Assembly (NCBI GenBank): GCA_020637235.1 | Contig: JACJWG010000005.1 | Coordinates: forward strand, 62,001 to 126,000 | Reading direction: 5' to 3' | Length of the DNA: 64,000 nucleotides | Source of the DNA: Acidimicrobiaceae bacterium | GTDB taxonomy: Bacteria > Actinomycetota > Acidimicrobiia > Acidimicrobiales > Ilumatobacteraceae | In this document: piece by piece, positions 19,751 through 26,826 of the stretch | How positions within the stretch are numbered: position 1 is the first letter of the stretch | How the letters are laid out: each line of letters begins with the position of its first letter | Notes under the pieces: generated by a model | The model's database searches: none | Told to the model about the DNA's origin: nothing | The model's input: the letters and a program-made list of their open reading frames with translations, nothing else | Translations under genes and position numbers: made by a program

Positions 19751-20335
19751 ATGACCGACCAGGACCTCGACTTCGACGACGAGCGCAGTGACGGGCTCGA
19801 CGACGGGCTCGACGACGTCGTTCCTCCCACGCCCGGCGCGGTCGGCTCCCCGGCCGACGCCCGGGCGGCGGCCGATGCCGAGGCGGTCGCCGCGGCCGAG
19901 GCCGTCGTCGCACACGACGTCGACGCCCTCCTCGCCGAGCGCGACCAGTTCAAGGACATCGCGCTCCGGCTGCAGGCCGACTTCGAGAACTACCGCAAAC
20001 GAGTCGCCACCCAGCAGACCGACGAGATCGATCGCGCCACCGGCAAGATCGCCGAGTCGCTGCTGCCGGTGCTCGACGCCTGCGAGGCCGCCTTCGCCCA
20101 CCAGGTGCAGGGCGTCGAGTCGATCTGGAGCGCGCTCATCGGTGCGCTCCAGAAGCACGGTCTCGAGGCGCTCGACCTCGCCGAGCAGCCGTTCGACCCT
20201 GCTGTCGCCGAGGCGGTCATGCACGAGCCGGGTGAGGGCGATACGCCCGGTCCGGTCGTCGCCGAGGTGCTCCGCACCGGCTACCTGTGGAAGGGCAAGG
20301 TGCTGCGACCGGCGATGGTGAAGGTGCGAGGCTGA
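19751..20335 (+). CDS. grpE: Nucleotide exchange factor GrpE
   Basis: Releases ADP from DnaK. The 194 residues have an acidic, disordered N-terminus (about 1-55), then the long dimerisation helix with the typical FKDIALRLQADFENYRKR. The C-terminal beta domain contains PFDPAVAEAVMHEPGEGD and the final VLRTGYLWKGKVLRPAMVKV. ATG 19751 is 10 bp after the dnaK stop; in-frame upstream sequence is dnaK out of frame. It is followed after 3 bp by dnaJ. Confidence 0.96.
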   Translation: MTDQDLDFDDERSDGLDDGLDDVVPPTPGAVGSPADARAAADAEAVAAAEAVVAHDVDALLAERDQFKDIALRLQADFENYRKRVATQQTDEIDRATGKIAESLLPVLDACEAAFAHQVQGVESIWSALIGALQKHGLEALDLAEQPFDPAVAEAVMHEPGEGDTPGPVVAEVLRTGYLWKGKVLRPAMVKVRG

Positions 20336-20338
20336 CCC

Positions 20339-21490
20339 ATGGCTGCGCAGCGCGAGTGGTTCGAGAAGGACTACTACCAGGTCCTCGGTGTGTCCGAGAC
20401 CGCGACGGCCAAGGAGATCACCAAGGCCTACCGCAAGCTCGCGCGCGACAGCCATCCCGACACCCACCCCGACGATGCCAAGGCCGAGGAACGCTTCAAG
20501 GAGGTGAGCGCGGCCTACGACGTGCTCGGCGACGATGCGAAGCGCAAGGAGTACGACGAGGTCCGCCGCCTCGGTCCCGTCGGTGGCTTCGGCGCCGGTG
20601 GGCCGGGTGGTGCCGGCGGCGGCACCACGTTCAACGTCGGCGCCGACGGCCTCGGTGACCTGCTCGGGCAGATGTTCGGGCGCGGTCGGCGTGGTGCCGG
20701 TGCGTCCGCCGGGGGCGGTCCCCAGCGTGGCGCAGACGTCGAGGCCACGCTCACGCTCGACTTCGCCGACGCGGTGCGCGGACTCACGACCACCCTCTAT
20801 CTCACCACCGACGCCCAGTGCAGCACGTGCAACGGGTCGGGAGCCAGACCCGGCACGTCGCCGAAGGTGTGCTCGCGCTGCGGTGGCCGCGGGGTGATCG
20901 ACGACAACCAGGGGTTCTTCTCGTTCAGCACACCCTGCACCGCGTGTGGCGGGCGCGGTGTCACGATCGAGCAGCCCTGCCCCACCTGTCGCGGCGGTGG
21001 TGTCGAGAAGCGCCAGCGAGAGGTGCAGGCGCGGATTCCCGCCGGTGTGGCCGACGGGCAGAAGATCCGGCTGAAGGGCCGCGGCGCGCCCGGGCGCAAC
21101 GGTGGCCCGGCCGGCGACCTGATCGTCGAGTGCCACGTGGTCGCCCACCCGCGCTTCGGGCGCGACGGCGACCACCTCACCGTGCGAGTGCCGATCCGTT
21201 TCGATCAGGCCGCGCTCGGCGGCGAGGTCGAGGTGCCGACGCTCGACGGCGCGTCGGTGAAGCTCCGGCTGAAGCCGGGGACCCCCTCGGGGTCACGGCA
21301 CCGGGTGCGCGGCAAGGGGGTCGTCACCCCGAAGCACGCCGGCGACCTGATCGTCACCGTCGACGTGCAGGTGCCGACCCACCTCACCGCCGAGCAGCGA
21401 GCGGCCGTCGAGGCCTTCGCCGCGGCGAGCGACGCCACGTCCGGTCCGAGTCACACCGCGGGGGCTGCCGCGGGTGGGGAAAGGGTCTGA
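20339..21490 (+). CDS. dnaJ: Hsp40 co-chaperone DnaJ
   Basis: Stimulates DnaK ATPase and delivers clients. The 383 residues contain a J domain (KDYYQVLGVSETATAKEI, HPD at about 39-41) and a Gly-rich linker. A zinc domain carries four repeats, CSTCNGSG, CSRCGGRG, CTACGGRG and CPTCRGGG. Two C-terminal beta domains follow (RIPAGVADGQKIRLKGRGAPG). All four zinc-finger repeats are intact, so this is a complete type I protein. It starts 3 bp after grpE and is followed by hspR after 6 bp. Confidence 0.97.
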   Translation: MAAQREWFEKDYYQVLGVSETATAKEITKAYRKLARDSHPDTHPDDAKAEERFKEVSAAYDVLGDDAKRKEYDEVRRLGPVGGFGAGGPGGAGGGTTFNVGADGLGDLLGQMFGRGRRGAGASAGGGPQRGADVEATLTLDFADAVRGLTTTLYLTTDAQCSTCNGSGARPGTSPKVCSRCGGRGVIDDNQGFFSFSTPCTACGGRGVTIEQPCPTCRGGGVEKRQREVQARIPAGVADGQKIRLKGRGAPGRNGGPAGDLIVECHVVAHPRFGRDGDHLTVRVPIRFDQAALGGEVEVPTLDGASVKLRLKPGTPSGSRHRVRGKGVVTPKHAGDLIVTVDVQVPTHLTAEQRAAVEAFAAASDATSGPSHTAGAAAGGERV

Positions 21491-21496
21491 TCGACC

Positions 21497-21886
21497 ATGA
21501 GGTCACGCAGTCACGGTGTCTACGTCATCTCGGTCGCCGCCGAGCTGGCCGGCATGCATCCCCAGACGTTGCGCATCTACGAGCGACGCGGGCTGGTGCA
21601 ACCCCAGCGCACCCAGGGGGGCAATCGTCGCTACAGCGACCTCGACATCGAACGGCTCCGCCGTATCCAGGACCTCGCCGCCGAGGGCATGAACCTCGAG
21701 GGCATCCGTCGGGTGATGGAGCTCGAGGCCGAGGTCGACCGGCTGCGCGCCGAGAACGACGAACTCCGCCAGCGGATCGTGGTCGTCGAGGCCAACGCCG
21801 AGCGCCGTTCGCCGCGGCGCGACCTGGTGCCGCTGCGCCAGACGGTGGCGATCTTCGGCGGTCCGCGCCTCGGCGAACGCCGCTGA
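21497..21886 (+). CDS. hspR: MerR-family heat-shock repressor HspR
   Basis: 129 residues. The N-terminal winged-helix DNA-binding domain is characteristic: YVISVAAELAGMHPQTLRIY, ERRGLVQPQRTQGGNRRYSD. A coiled-coil dimerisation helix rich in Glu/Arg follows (about 75-110). HspR represses the dnaK operon from which it is transcribed, using DnaK as co-repressor in studied actinobacteria. HAIR-like repeats at 17774-17792 (dnaK) and 29729-29747 (clpB) are its expected targets. It is convergent with the DUF2817 gene, with a compound hairpin between them. Confidence 0.93.
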   Translation: MRSRSHGVYVISVAAELAGMHPQTLRIYERRGLVQPQRTQGGNRRYSDLDIERLRRIQDLAAEGMNLEGIRRVMELEAEVDRLRAENDELRQRIVVVEANAERRSPRRDLVPLRQTVAIFGGPRLGERR

Positions 21887-21912
21887 CCCGCACCGGTTCG
21901 CCGCCGGTCAGC
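21882..21912. terminator. Compound hairpin across convergent stop codons of hspR and the DUF2817 gene
   Basis: The outer stem GCTGACC (21882-21888) with GGTCAGC (21906-21912) encloses an inner CGG-TTCG-CCG tetraloop hairpin. The hspR TGA is in the left arm and the reverse TGA of the DUF2817 gene in the right arm. It could serve both directions. Confidence 0.5.
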
Positions 21913-22975
21913 TCAGATGCGCGATCGCGCGCTCGAGTACCTGCTCGTAGCGCGGCCAGCAGGTCTCGAGCCAAGCAGGGTCGTCGTCGAGGAACGCGGC
22001 GCGCACCTGATCACGCACCGCGAGCGCCTCGGGGGCGGCGGGATCGCCCGTTGCGTGGAGGACCGCGTCGGCACGCAGGCTCTGCAACACGGTGATCCCG
22101 TCCACCGTGCCGTACTCGATCGTGATGCCGGTGATCTCGGTGTCGGGCGCGAAGCCGTGGGCGGCCGCCAGCCAGTCGCCGGCCACCACGGCCGACACAC
22201 TGTCGCCGGCGTCGAGCGCCGTGGCATCGGGCCACCACGCACGTTGCCGCGCGAACGACTCGCTGCCGGGCGGGTCGCTGCTGAGCAGCGATCCGTGTCC
22301 CCACGGGCCGAGGCCGGTGTGCAGGTCGACGATCGCGGCCCGAGCAACCCCGGCCAGCCGGCGACGAGCGAACTCGCGCAGCCACCGGTGCGACCACACC
22401 GGTCCGGTGCCGCCGTAGAAGACGCCGGTCGGATGGTGGAACTGGCCACCCTGGATGATCTGCTGCATCCGCGCCATCCCGAGGTCCTGCAGCACGCCCA
22501 TGAGCCCGACCAAGGTGCGTTCCTGTTCCGCCTCGGTCCACGAATCCGGCACGAGCAGCGCAGCGAGGTCGGCGTAGTCGGGGTTCGCCGGCGGCGGCTG
22601 TGACCAGTCGACGAAGTTGCGGTTGAGGTCGACGTTGTCCTCGTTCACCCGCCGCACCCACGAGAACCCGTACGGGTTGAGGGCGTGCACGAACACCAGC
22701 GTCGGGCCCACGGCGGGCTCGCGATCCAGGGTTGCGAGGTGGTGACGCTGCAGCGCCGAGCCGAGGTAGCCCTCGACCCCATGGGTGCCCGACACGACCA
22801 CGATCACCCGGTCGGCGTCGGTCGGACCGACCTCGGCGACGTCGACGAACAGCTCCTCGCCCTCGAGGCCCCGCAGGGGGTGTGGATGCGAGTCGATCCG
22901 GGCGCCCGCCGCGGCTGCGGCATCCAGGAAGGCGGCGCGTGCCTCGACGTAGGAACGGCTGAGCGGTGCGATCAC
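21908..22975 (-). CDS. DUF2817 (M14-like) hydrolase domain protein
   Basis: About 355 residues, resembling the DUF2817 branch of M14-type metallohydrolases. Visible motifs are SGTHGVEGYLGSALQ (candidate H-x-x-E zinc ligands) and HALNPYGFSWVRRVNEDN followed by VDLNRNFVDW. DLHTGLGPWG (candidate third zinc His) and ITIEYGT (candidate catalytic Glu) follow. No signal peptide. The start GTG 22975 overlaps the stop of the NADH dehydrogenase gene (GTGA), so it is translationally coupled to it; the upstream in-frame extension is discarded. Substrate unknown. Confidence 0.82.
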   Translation of the reverse strand: MIAPLSRSYVEARAAFLDAAAAAGARIDSHPHPLRGLEGEELFVDVAEVGPTDADRVIVVVSGTHGVEGYLGSALQRHHLATLDREPAVGPTLVFVHALNPYGFSWVRRVNEDNVDLNRNFVDWSQPPPANPDYADLAALLVPDSWTEAEQERTLVGLMGVLQDLGMARMQQIIQGGQFHHPTGVFYGGTGPVWSHRWLREFARRRLAGVARAAIVDLHTGLGPWGHGSLLSSDPPGSESFARQRAWWPDATALDAGDSVSAVVAGDWLAAAHGFAPDTEITGITIEYGTVDGITVLQSLRADAVLHATGDPAAPEALAVRDQVRAAFLDDDPAWLETCWPRYEQVLERAIAHLS

Positions 22976-24264
22976 GCCGCCCGACGGTAGTCCGCGCGTG
23001 ACGTTGCCTCGTCGGTCAGGAGTCGGGCCCCACGGTCGTAGGTGAGGTAGTTCCACGCCCAGTTCACGAGCACGTTCGCACGATTTCGGAAGCCCATCAG
23101 GTACACGAGGTGCAGGCCGAGCCAGGCGACCCAGCCGACGAACCCGCTGAGCCGGCGCCCGTTCGGGAAGTCGGCCACGGCCCGATGGCGTCCGATGGTG
23201 GCCATCGATCCCTTGTCGACGTAGCGGAAGGGTTCGGTCGGCTGCCCGGCGAGTCGACGAGCGATCTGGCGGGCGACGTGCCGGCCACCCTGGATCGCGG
23301 GCTGGGCCACCTGCGGCAGCGGATGTTCTCGATCGGCGGCGATGTCACCGATCGCGAACACCTCCGGTCGGTCGCGCACGGACAGATCCGGTTCCACCAG
23401 GATGCGGCCTCCACGCCCGAGCTCGACCCCCAACGACCCGGCAATCGGATGGGCGCGCACGCCGGCCGCCCACGCGACCGTGTGGGTCGCGATCCGCCGG
23501 CCGTCGACGAGCACCACCTCGGCAGGCGTGACCTCCGCGACGCCGACGCCGGTGAGCACCTCGACGCCGACCCGTGTGAGGCCTTCGCGGGCGTGGTCGC
23601 TGCTCGCCTCGCTGAACGCCGACAGGAGCCGGTCGCCGGCCTCGACCAGCACGACTCGTGCTCGGGCGACGTCGAGTTCGGGGAAATCGGGGGTCAGCAC
23701 CTTGGTGAACAGCTCCATCATCCCGCCCGCCAGCTCGACACCGGTCGGCCCGCCGCCGCACACGACCACGTCGAGCGCGCCGGTCGACGCCAGCGAGGGG
23801 TCGGTGGCGGCGGCTTCGAAGCGTCCGATCACGTGCTGTCGCATCGCCACGGCGTCGGCGGCCGACTTCAGCGCGAACGCGTGCTCGTCCACTCCGGGCA
23901 CCCCGTACGAGGTGCTCACCGCCCCGGCCCCGACGACGAGGGTGTCGTACTCGATGGGCGGACCGGCATCGGCGTACACGACGCGAGCGTCGGCATCGAT
24001 CCGGGTGACCCGTGCCATGCGCACCTCGACGTTGCGTTGCCGGCGGAAGATGCCGCGGATCGCGTAGGCGACGTCGTCGACATCGAGGCCTGCGGTGGCC
24101 ACCTGGTACAGCAGCGGTTGGAAGGTGTGGAAGTTGTGGGCGTCGACGAGCACGACGTCGACCGGCTGGTCGCGCAGGCCCTTCACCACGGCGAGCCCGC
24201 CGAAGCCGGCACCGATCATCACCACACGATGGCGGCGATGCGAGCCCGGCGGCTGCGGGCTCAT
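22972..24264 (-). CDS. ndh: Type II NADH dehydrogenase (NDH-2), FAD-dependent
   Basis: Single-subunit, non-proton-pumping NADH:quinone oxidoreductase on the cytoplasmic face of the membrane. About 430 residues. The FAD-binding VVMIGAGFGGLAVVKGL is near the N-terminus, followed by NFHTFQPLLYQVATAGL, the quinone-region signature of NDH-2. The NADH-binding motif is VVCGGGPTGVELAGGM and the second FAD motif is EVFAIGDIA. The C-terminal membrane-associating part includes GWVAWLGLHLVYLMGFRNR. ATG 24264 overlaps the HAD-hydrolase stop (ATGA). Order on the minus strand: HAD, ndh, DUF2817, all overlapping by 4 bp. Confidence 0.93.
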   Translation of the reverse strand: MSPQPPGSHRRHRVVMIGAGFGGLAVVKGLRDQPVDVVLVDAHNFHTFQPLLYQVATAGLDVDDVAYAIRGIFRRQRNVEVRMARVTRIDADARVVYADAGPPIEYDTLVVGAGAVSTSYGVPGVDEHAFALKSAADAVAMRQHVIGRFEAAATDPSLASTGALDVVVCGGGPTGVELAGGMMELFTKVLTPDFPELDVARARVVLVEAGDRLLSAFSEASSDHAREGLTRVGVEVLTGVGVAEVTPAEVVLVDGRRIATHTVAWAAGVRAHPIAGSLGVELGRGGRILVEPDLSVRDRPEVFAIGDIAADREHPLPQVAQPAIQGGRHVARQIARRLAGQPTEPFRYVDKGSMATIGRHRAVADFPNGRRLSGFVGWVAWLGLHLVYLMGFRNRANVLVNWAWNYLTYDRGARLLTDEATSRADYRRAA

Positions 24265-25055
24265 CCGCCGAGCATCCGTTCGATCGCCACGGCGACCCCG
24301 TCGTCGAGGTTGGACACCGTCACCTCGTCGGCCAGCGCCCGAGTGGCCTCGGGCGCGTTCGCCATCGCGATGCCACGGCCGGCCCACGTGAGCATCTCGT
24401 GGTCGTTGTACTCGTCGCCGAAGGCCACGACCTCCGTCCGGTCGACGCCGAGCTGCTCGCACAGGAACCGCAGCCCGGTTCCCTTGTCGATGCCGGCGAC
24501 GCCCACCTCGACGCAATCGGCGCCCATGTGCGTGACCGACACGTCCCGGCCGAGGATCGTCGGCAACAGTCCGAGCAGTTCGTGCGCGCCGGTTCGCCGG
24601 TGGAACACGAGCAGCTTCACCGCTTCGGTCGCCCCGGCCGCCGCCTCGAGGACGTCGGCGGTGGGCGGCGTCGGTGTGGGTGCCGGCATGCGCTCCGCGA
24701 AGCCGGTCTCGTGCGCGAAGCCGGCGTCGGTGGCCAGCGCGAAGCCGTACTCGTCGTCGAGTGTGCGCAGCCGTTCGACCACCGAGGTGGCAAGGCCGAT
24801 GTCGAAGCGCACGGCGCGCATCACCCGCTGATCGGGCAGGGTGGCCACCACAGAGCCGTTGGCCATGACACCGTGGGTGACCACGTCGCCGAGTCGAGGG
24901 AGCAGCAGGTCGACCATGAACGGCGGCCGACCGGTGGCGAGCACCACGTACCATCCCGCATCGTGCACGCAGCGGAGGGCGGCCACGCTCCGCTCGCTCA
25001 CCTGCCCGCCCACGCCGAGCAGTGTGCCGTCGAGGTCGGTCGCGAGCAGGCGCAT
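24261..25055 (-). CDS. Cof-type HAD-IIB phosphatase
   Basis: 264 residues. The HAD core is clear: motif I LLATDLDGTLLG (nucleophile Asp) at residues 3-14, and motif II near YVVLATGRPP. Lys is in the GIDKGTGLRFL segment and motif IV is VVAFGDEYNDHEMLTWAG. The cap is of the Cof (C2) type. Substrates are usually sugar phosphates or nucleotide-related phosphates and cannot be read from sequence. ATG 25055 is preferred because CAGACT lies exactly 6 nt upstream; a GTG 30 bp further upstream is possible. It is the first gene of the ndh operon. Confidence 0.88.
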   Translation of the reverse strand: MRLLATDLDGTLLGVGGQVSERSVAALRCVHDAGWYVVLATGRPPFMVDLLLPRLGDVVTHGVMANGSVVATLPDQRVMRAVRFDIGLATSVVERLRTLDDEYGFALATDAGFAHETGFAERMPAPTPTPPTADVLEAAAGATEAVKLLVFHRRTGAHELLGLLPTILGRDVSVTHMGADCVEVGVAGIDKGTGLRFLCEQLGVDRTEVVAFGDEYNDHEMLTWAGRGIAMANAPEATRALADEVTVSNLDDGVAVAIERMLGG

Positions 25056-25125
25056 CGACCCAGTCTGGTCAACCGGCGAGAGCACCGCCAGCCGACGGCG
25101 ATCGACGTGGTCGACGGAGCCCCGA

Positions 25126-26826
25126 TCAGTCGACGACGACGACCTTGGTGCCGATCTGCGCCCACTCCCACATCTCGATCGCGTCGGCGGTGGCCTGGCG
25201 GACGCAGCCGCCCGACTGGGCCAGGCCCAGTTGGTCCGCGGTCTGCAACGGCACGCCGTTGCGCGCCGGGATCTCGTGGAAGCCGATGTTCTGACCGCTC
25301 GCGGCGAACGCGAAGCGCACCATGTAGCGCATGCAGATGTCGGGGTGGAGCATCGCGCAGGTGAACGGTGAGCGGCTCCACACCTCGTAGGTGCCCGCCT
25401 TGGGTTGGGTGATCCGCCCGCTCACACGGTACGTGGCCGACACCGATCCGTCGGCCTCCACCCGCCACACCCGCATCCGCACCTTCGAATAGACGACCCG
25501 GCGCCCTTCGCCCGAGCCGGCGGGGAGCGCGGTGCGATCGGGATCGCCGGCCGACTCCTCGGTGCGGGTGTCGAGGAGGCGGGCGGGGGTGAGGCCCTGG
25601 AAGGCGGTGGTGTCGAACGAGCCGTTGACGTCGACGATGAGGTGGGTGGTGGCGCTGGCGAAGATGCAGGCGGTGCCGGTGGGGGAGAGTTGGGTGACGA
25701 CGGTGGTCGCGATGGTGGTGGCGGTGTCGAAGTTGAGGTGGGAGCTGAGTGGGCGTCCGGTGTGGCAGGGGTAGACGGTGAGGTAGCCGGGGGCGTTGGT
25801 GCCGGTGGCGGTGAGGGTGAGTGCGGCGGCGGTGGCGTCGGTGGGGACGTTGCCGCGGCCGGCGACGGTGACTTCGACGACGGTGCCGCCGGTGACGATG
25901 CCGGTGCCCGACCCGATCCCGTCGACGGTGGGTTGGGTGCGGGTGTCGAGGAGGCGGGCGGGGGTGAGGCCCTGGAAGGCGGTGGTGTCGAACGAGCCGT
26001 TGACGTCGACGATGAGGTGGGTGGTGGCGCTGGCGAAGATGCAGGCGGTGCCGGTGGGGGAGAGTTGGGTGACGACGGTGGTCGCGATGGTGGTGGCGGT
26101 GTCGAAGTTGAGGTGGGAGCTGAGTGGGCGTCCGGTGTGGCAGGGGTAGACGGTGAGGTAGCCGGGGGCGTTGGTGCCGGTGGCGGTGAGGGTGAGTGCG
26201 GCGGCGGTGGCGTCGGTGGGGACGTTGCCGCGGCCGGCGACGGTGACTTCGACGACGGTGCCGCCGGTGACGATGCCGGTGCCCGACCCGATCCCGTCGA
26301 CGGTGGGTTGGGTGCGGGTGTCGAGGAGGCGGGCGGGGGTGAGGCCCTGGAAGGCGGTGGTGTCGAACGAGCCGTTGACGTCGACGATGAGGTGGGTGGT
26401 GGCGCTGGCGAAGATGCAGGCGGTGCCGGTGGGGGAGAGTTGGGTGACGACGGTGGTCGCGATGGTGGTGGCGGTGTCGAAGTTGAGGTGGGAGCTGAGT
26501 GGGCGTCCGGTGTGGCAGGGGTAGACGGTGAGGTAGCCGGGGGCGTTGGTGCCGGTGGCGGTGAGGGTGAGTGCGGCGGCGGTGGCGTCGGTGGGGACGT
26601 TGCCGCGGCCGGCGACGGTGACTTCGACGACGGTGCCGCCGGTGACGATGCCGGTGCCCGACCCGATCCCGTCGACGGTGGGTTGCTCGGCGGACGCCGC
26701 CGGCACGGACGACGGCACCGGTGCCACCGACAGCGCGAGGCCGAGCGCCATCCCGGCAGCCAGGCGGGCACGGCGGCGCCGGTGACGCGCATCGGTCGAT
26801 GGAGACGGTCGAACTCCGAGGCTCAC
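25126..26826 (-). CDS. Secreted L,D-transpeptidase (YkuD) with three tandem LDTR modules
   Basis: 566 residues. An N-terminal signal peptide runs to about residue 45 (Arg-rich start, hydrophobic ARLAAGMALGLALSVAPVP, cleavage near ASA). Three identical 125-residue repeats follow, each ending ...LTPARLLDTRT. The C-terminal YkuD domain has His517 in GFHEIP and the catalytic Cys541 in SGGCVR. L,D-transpeptidases make 3-3 cross-links in peptidoglycan; SGGC instead of the usual SHGC is a variant of the motif. The repeats presumably bind the wall or present the enzyme. The start GTG 26826 overlaps the stop of the upstream M14 gene (GTGA), so the two are coupled. Confidence 0.88.
   Translation of the reverse strand: MSLGVRPSPSTDARHRRRRARLAAGMALGLALSVAPVPSSVPAASAEQPTVDGIGSGTGIVTGGTVVEVTVAGRGNVPTDATAAALTLTATGTNAPGYLTVYPCHTGRPLSSHLNFDTATTIATTVVTQLSPTGTACIFASATTHLIVDVNGSFDTTAFQGLTPARLLDTRTQPTVDGIGSGTGIVTGGTVVEVTVAGRGNVPTDATAAALTLTATGTNAPGYLTVYPCHTGRPLSSHLNFDTATTIATTVVTQLSPTGTACIFASATTHLIVDVNGSFDTTAFQGLTPARLLDTRTQPTVDGIGSGTGIVTGGTVVEVTVAGRGNVPTDATAAALTLTATGTNAPGYLTVYPCHTGRPLSSHLNFDTATTIATTVVTQLSPTGTACIFASATTHLIVDVNGSFDTTAFQGLTPARLLDTRTEESAGDPDRTALPAGSGEGRRVVYSKVRMRVWRVEADGSVSATYRVSGRITQPKAGTYEVWSRSPFTCAMLHPDICMRYMVRFAFAASGQNIGFHEIPARNGVPLQTADQLGLAQSGGCVRQATADAIEMWEWAQIGTKVVVVD
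25561..26685 (-). repeat. Three perfect 375-bp tandem repeats inside the L,D-transpeptidase gene
   Basis: Units at 26685-26311, 26310-25936 and 25935-25561. Every reading frame translates identically in each copy, which means the DNA copies are essentially identical. The unit is 125 codons, so gain or loss stays in frame. The plus strand is extremely G/T-rich here (runs such as GGCGGGGGTGAGG). Confidence 0.95.

Noticed and set aside
25561..26685. Three regular repeats considered as a CRISPR array or insertion element
   Set aside because: Units are 375 bp without spacers, lie in frame in a protein gene, and have no transposase or terminal inverted repeats.
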